Shown one piece after another: positions 7,319 through 7,893 of a stretch of 7,893 nucleotides of DNA. Below the pieces are notes generated by a model that had not been told where the DNA came from, searched no databases, and saw nothing but the letters and a program-made list of their open reading frames with translations. The stretch is taken from assembly GCA_041300865.1 (NCBI GenBank), contig JBFYTF010000475.1, forward strand, positions 1 to 7,893, in the 5' to 3' direction. The number at the start of each line of letters is the position of its first letter. The first letter of the stretch is position 1. This DNA comes from JAAYZQ01 sp041300865 (lineage in GTDB: Bacteria > Chloroflexota > Anaerolineae > JAAYZQ01). A program made the translations under genes and the position numbers.

Positions 7319-7346
7319 GCTTTCGAATAGCACTCGAATACTTTCG
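7319..7346. promoter_or_regulatory. Putative DeoR-family operator: three tandem repeats
   Basis: Plus-strand units GCTTTCGAATA (7319-7329), GCACTCGAATA (7330-7340) and CTTTCG (7341-7346) lie head to tail at about 11-bp spacing, one helical turn. They fall between the -10 box and the repressor start codon, where a bound repressor would block transcription. DeoR-family operators are often spaced repeats with a TTTCG/CGAAA core. The repeats are seen directly; binding by the adjacent repressor is inferred. Confidence 0.6.
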
Positions 7347-7355
7347 TGTGGCTGC

Positions 7356-7384
7356 ATTTTACCACAAGACACAAAGGTTGTCAA
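7356..7384 (-). promoter_or_regulatory. Sigma70-type promoter of the sugar operon
   Basis: On the minus strand, a perfect -35 TTGACA (7379-7384) and a -10 TAAAAT (7356-7361) are separated by exactly 17 bp. Transcription would start near 7349, giving a leader of about 40 nt that contains the tandem repeats before the repressor ATG at 7308. No other convincing promoter was seen inside the operon. Confidence 0.85.
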
Positions 7385-7422
7385 GAGGACGCCGCTTCTG
7401 CGAGATGCCATTTTGTAGGCCC

Positions 7423-7451
7423 TTGACGCGTGTCGCTCCATCCTGTACAAT
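7423..7451 (+). promoter_or_regulatory. Sigma70-type promoter of the lipoprotein gene
   Basis: TTGACG (7423-7428) and TACAAT (7446-7451) are separated by 17 bp. Transcription would start near 7458, about 30 nt before the ATG at 7488. Its -35 box is 38 bp from the -35 box of the opposite promoter, so the two are back to back. Confidence 0.8.
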
Positions 7452-7478
7452 AGCAGCTAGCCTGTAAGGTTGGTGAGA

Positions 7479-7500
7479 AAAGCCTGGATGAATAGGCTTT
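7479..7500 (+). repeat. Inverted repeat with the start codon in its loop
   Basis: AAAGCCT (7479-7485) and AGGCTTT (7494-7500) are perfect 7-bp inverted arms around an 8-nt loop, GGATGAAT. The loop holds the ATG of the lipoprotein gene (7488-7490). In mRNA this could form a short hairpin that displays the start codon, with the GGTGAG at 7472-7477 left unpaired. It is not followed by a U run, so it is not a terminator. Confidence 0.6.
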
Positions 7501-7893
7501 CTGTTCCGTTTCTCGCGCTGTCTGTGATCATACTTTGCGCTGCCTGCGATGGCAGAGATGGCCCCACCTCTACAACTCTTCGTGCCACACCTGTTGTCGC
7601 CGTGGCGACTGAAGTCGCTGGCGTGGGCAATGAGACGCGAGCGGCAAGTGCAGCGGAGGGTACGGAGGTTGCCGGTGAAGCGGTTGCCGCCGAGTTGGGC
7701 ACCAGTGAAGCGGATGAGAGCTCACCAGTCACAGTTACGGCACCTGGAATCAGCGATCCTACGGGCGAGGTCGACGTAACTTTTGAGGGGTGGGTCGCGG
7801 GAGATTATTATGAGCACGACCGCGTTGCGGGCAAGTGGGTTCGTGTTGAAAGCGCGATAGGTGGAGAGATCCACTATCCCAGTCTTCCCGACT
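7488..7893 (+). CDS. Probable secreted lipoprotein of unknown function (C-terminus cut by window edge)
   Basis: The frame is open for 135 residues and runs off the right edge. The N-terminus reads as a lipoprotein signal: basic MNR, hydrophobic LSVPFLALSVIIL (4-16), then CAAC with Cys20 as the likely lipidated residue; Cys at -3 is less usual than Leu. Residues 21-95 form a low-complexity linker rich in Ala, Thr, Glu, Val and Gly with no hydrophobic segment, typical of a tether between membrane and folded domain. A more ordered region begins at FEGWVAGDYYEHD (99-111) and continues to the edge. I do not recognise the family. An in-frame GTG at 7473 is an alternative start, adding RKAW to the basic region. 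The consensus-like promoter and ATG support 7488. G+C content is lower (about 60%) than in the operon. No functional link to the sugar operon is visible. Confidence 0.72.
   Translation, partial: MNRLSVPFLALSVIILCAACDGRDGPTSTTLRATPVVAVATEVAGVGNETRAASAAEGTEVAGEAVAAELGTSEADESSPVTVTAPGISDPTGEVDVTFEGWVAGDYYEHDRVAGKWVRVESAIGGEIHYPSLPD

Noticed and set aside
7309..7374. Longer repressor start at 7374
   Set aside because: It would start inside the spacer of the operon promoter, upstream of the predicted transcription start, and adds residues not typical of DeoR proteins.
7457..7732. Minus-strand open frame of 91 codons opposite the lipoprotein gene
   Set aside because: Ser/Ala/Thr-rich shadow of the low-complexity linker; no ribosome-binding site or motif seen.
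1..7893. CRISPR array, tRNA/rRNA gene, insertion sequence or prophage
   Set aside because: No regularly spaced repeats, no transposase or integrase motifs, no terminal inverted repeats and no tRNA-like cloverleaf were seen by eye.

Overview
The window is a high-G+C bacterial chromosome segment. Four rows hand-counted in the operon average about 72% G+C, and rows 7501-7860 on the far side of the divergent promoter come to 60%. The G+C content, the sigma70-type promoters and the gene types would fit a Chloroflexota (Anaerolineae/Caldilinea-like) or similar carbohydrate-degrading bacterium. This is only a weak taxonomic inference, because no rRNA or other marker is present.

Almost the whole window (1-7308) is one six-gene operon on the minus strand. 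In transcription order it holds a DeoR-family repressor (7308-6535), a divergent PHP-domain metallo-phosphatase-like protein (6514-5177), a SorE/YggP-like medium-chain sugar-phosphate dehydrogenase of unusual length (5160-3430), a SrlD-like sorbitol-6-phosphate dehydrogenase of the SDR family (3417-2626), a rhamnulokinase-type FGGY kinase (2613-1120), and a DUF89/ARMT1-like sugar-phosphate phosphatase that runs off the left edge (1123-1). All junctions are tight (ATGA overlap or 20 nt, then 16, 12, 12 and an ATGA overlap), so the genes are very probably co-transcribed from a consensus-like promoter at 7356-7384. Three tandem CTTTCG/CTCGAATA-type repeats between that promoter and the repressor start codon look like the repressor's own operator.

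The enzymes do not form the textbook rhamnose pathway: no isomerase, aldolase or lactaldehyde enzyme is present. They do form a logical series in which a ketose is phosphorylated at C1 by the FGGY kinase, the ketose 1-phosphate is reduced to a hexitol phosphate by the SorE-like enzyme, and the hexitol phosphate is oxidised by the SrlD-like enzyme to a 2-keto 6-phosphate such as fructose 6-phosphate. This would be an ATP-dependent counterpart of the PTS-based L-sorbose pathway, with two unrelated metal-dependent phosphatase-like proteins as possible damage-control or accessory enzymes. The pathway is inference. The SorE-like enzyme is the most unusual protein here, because its nucleotide-binding domain appears to be duplicated in tandem, with the first copy degenerate.

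To the right, a divergent promoter (7423-7451) drives a plus-strand gene starting at 7488 for a probable secreted lipoprotein with an Ala/Thr/Glu-rich linker, cut by the window end. Its start codon sits in the loop of a perfect 7-bp inverted repeat.
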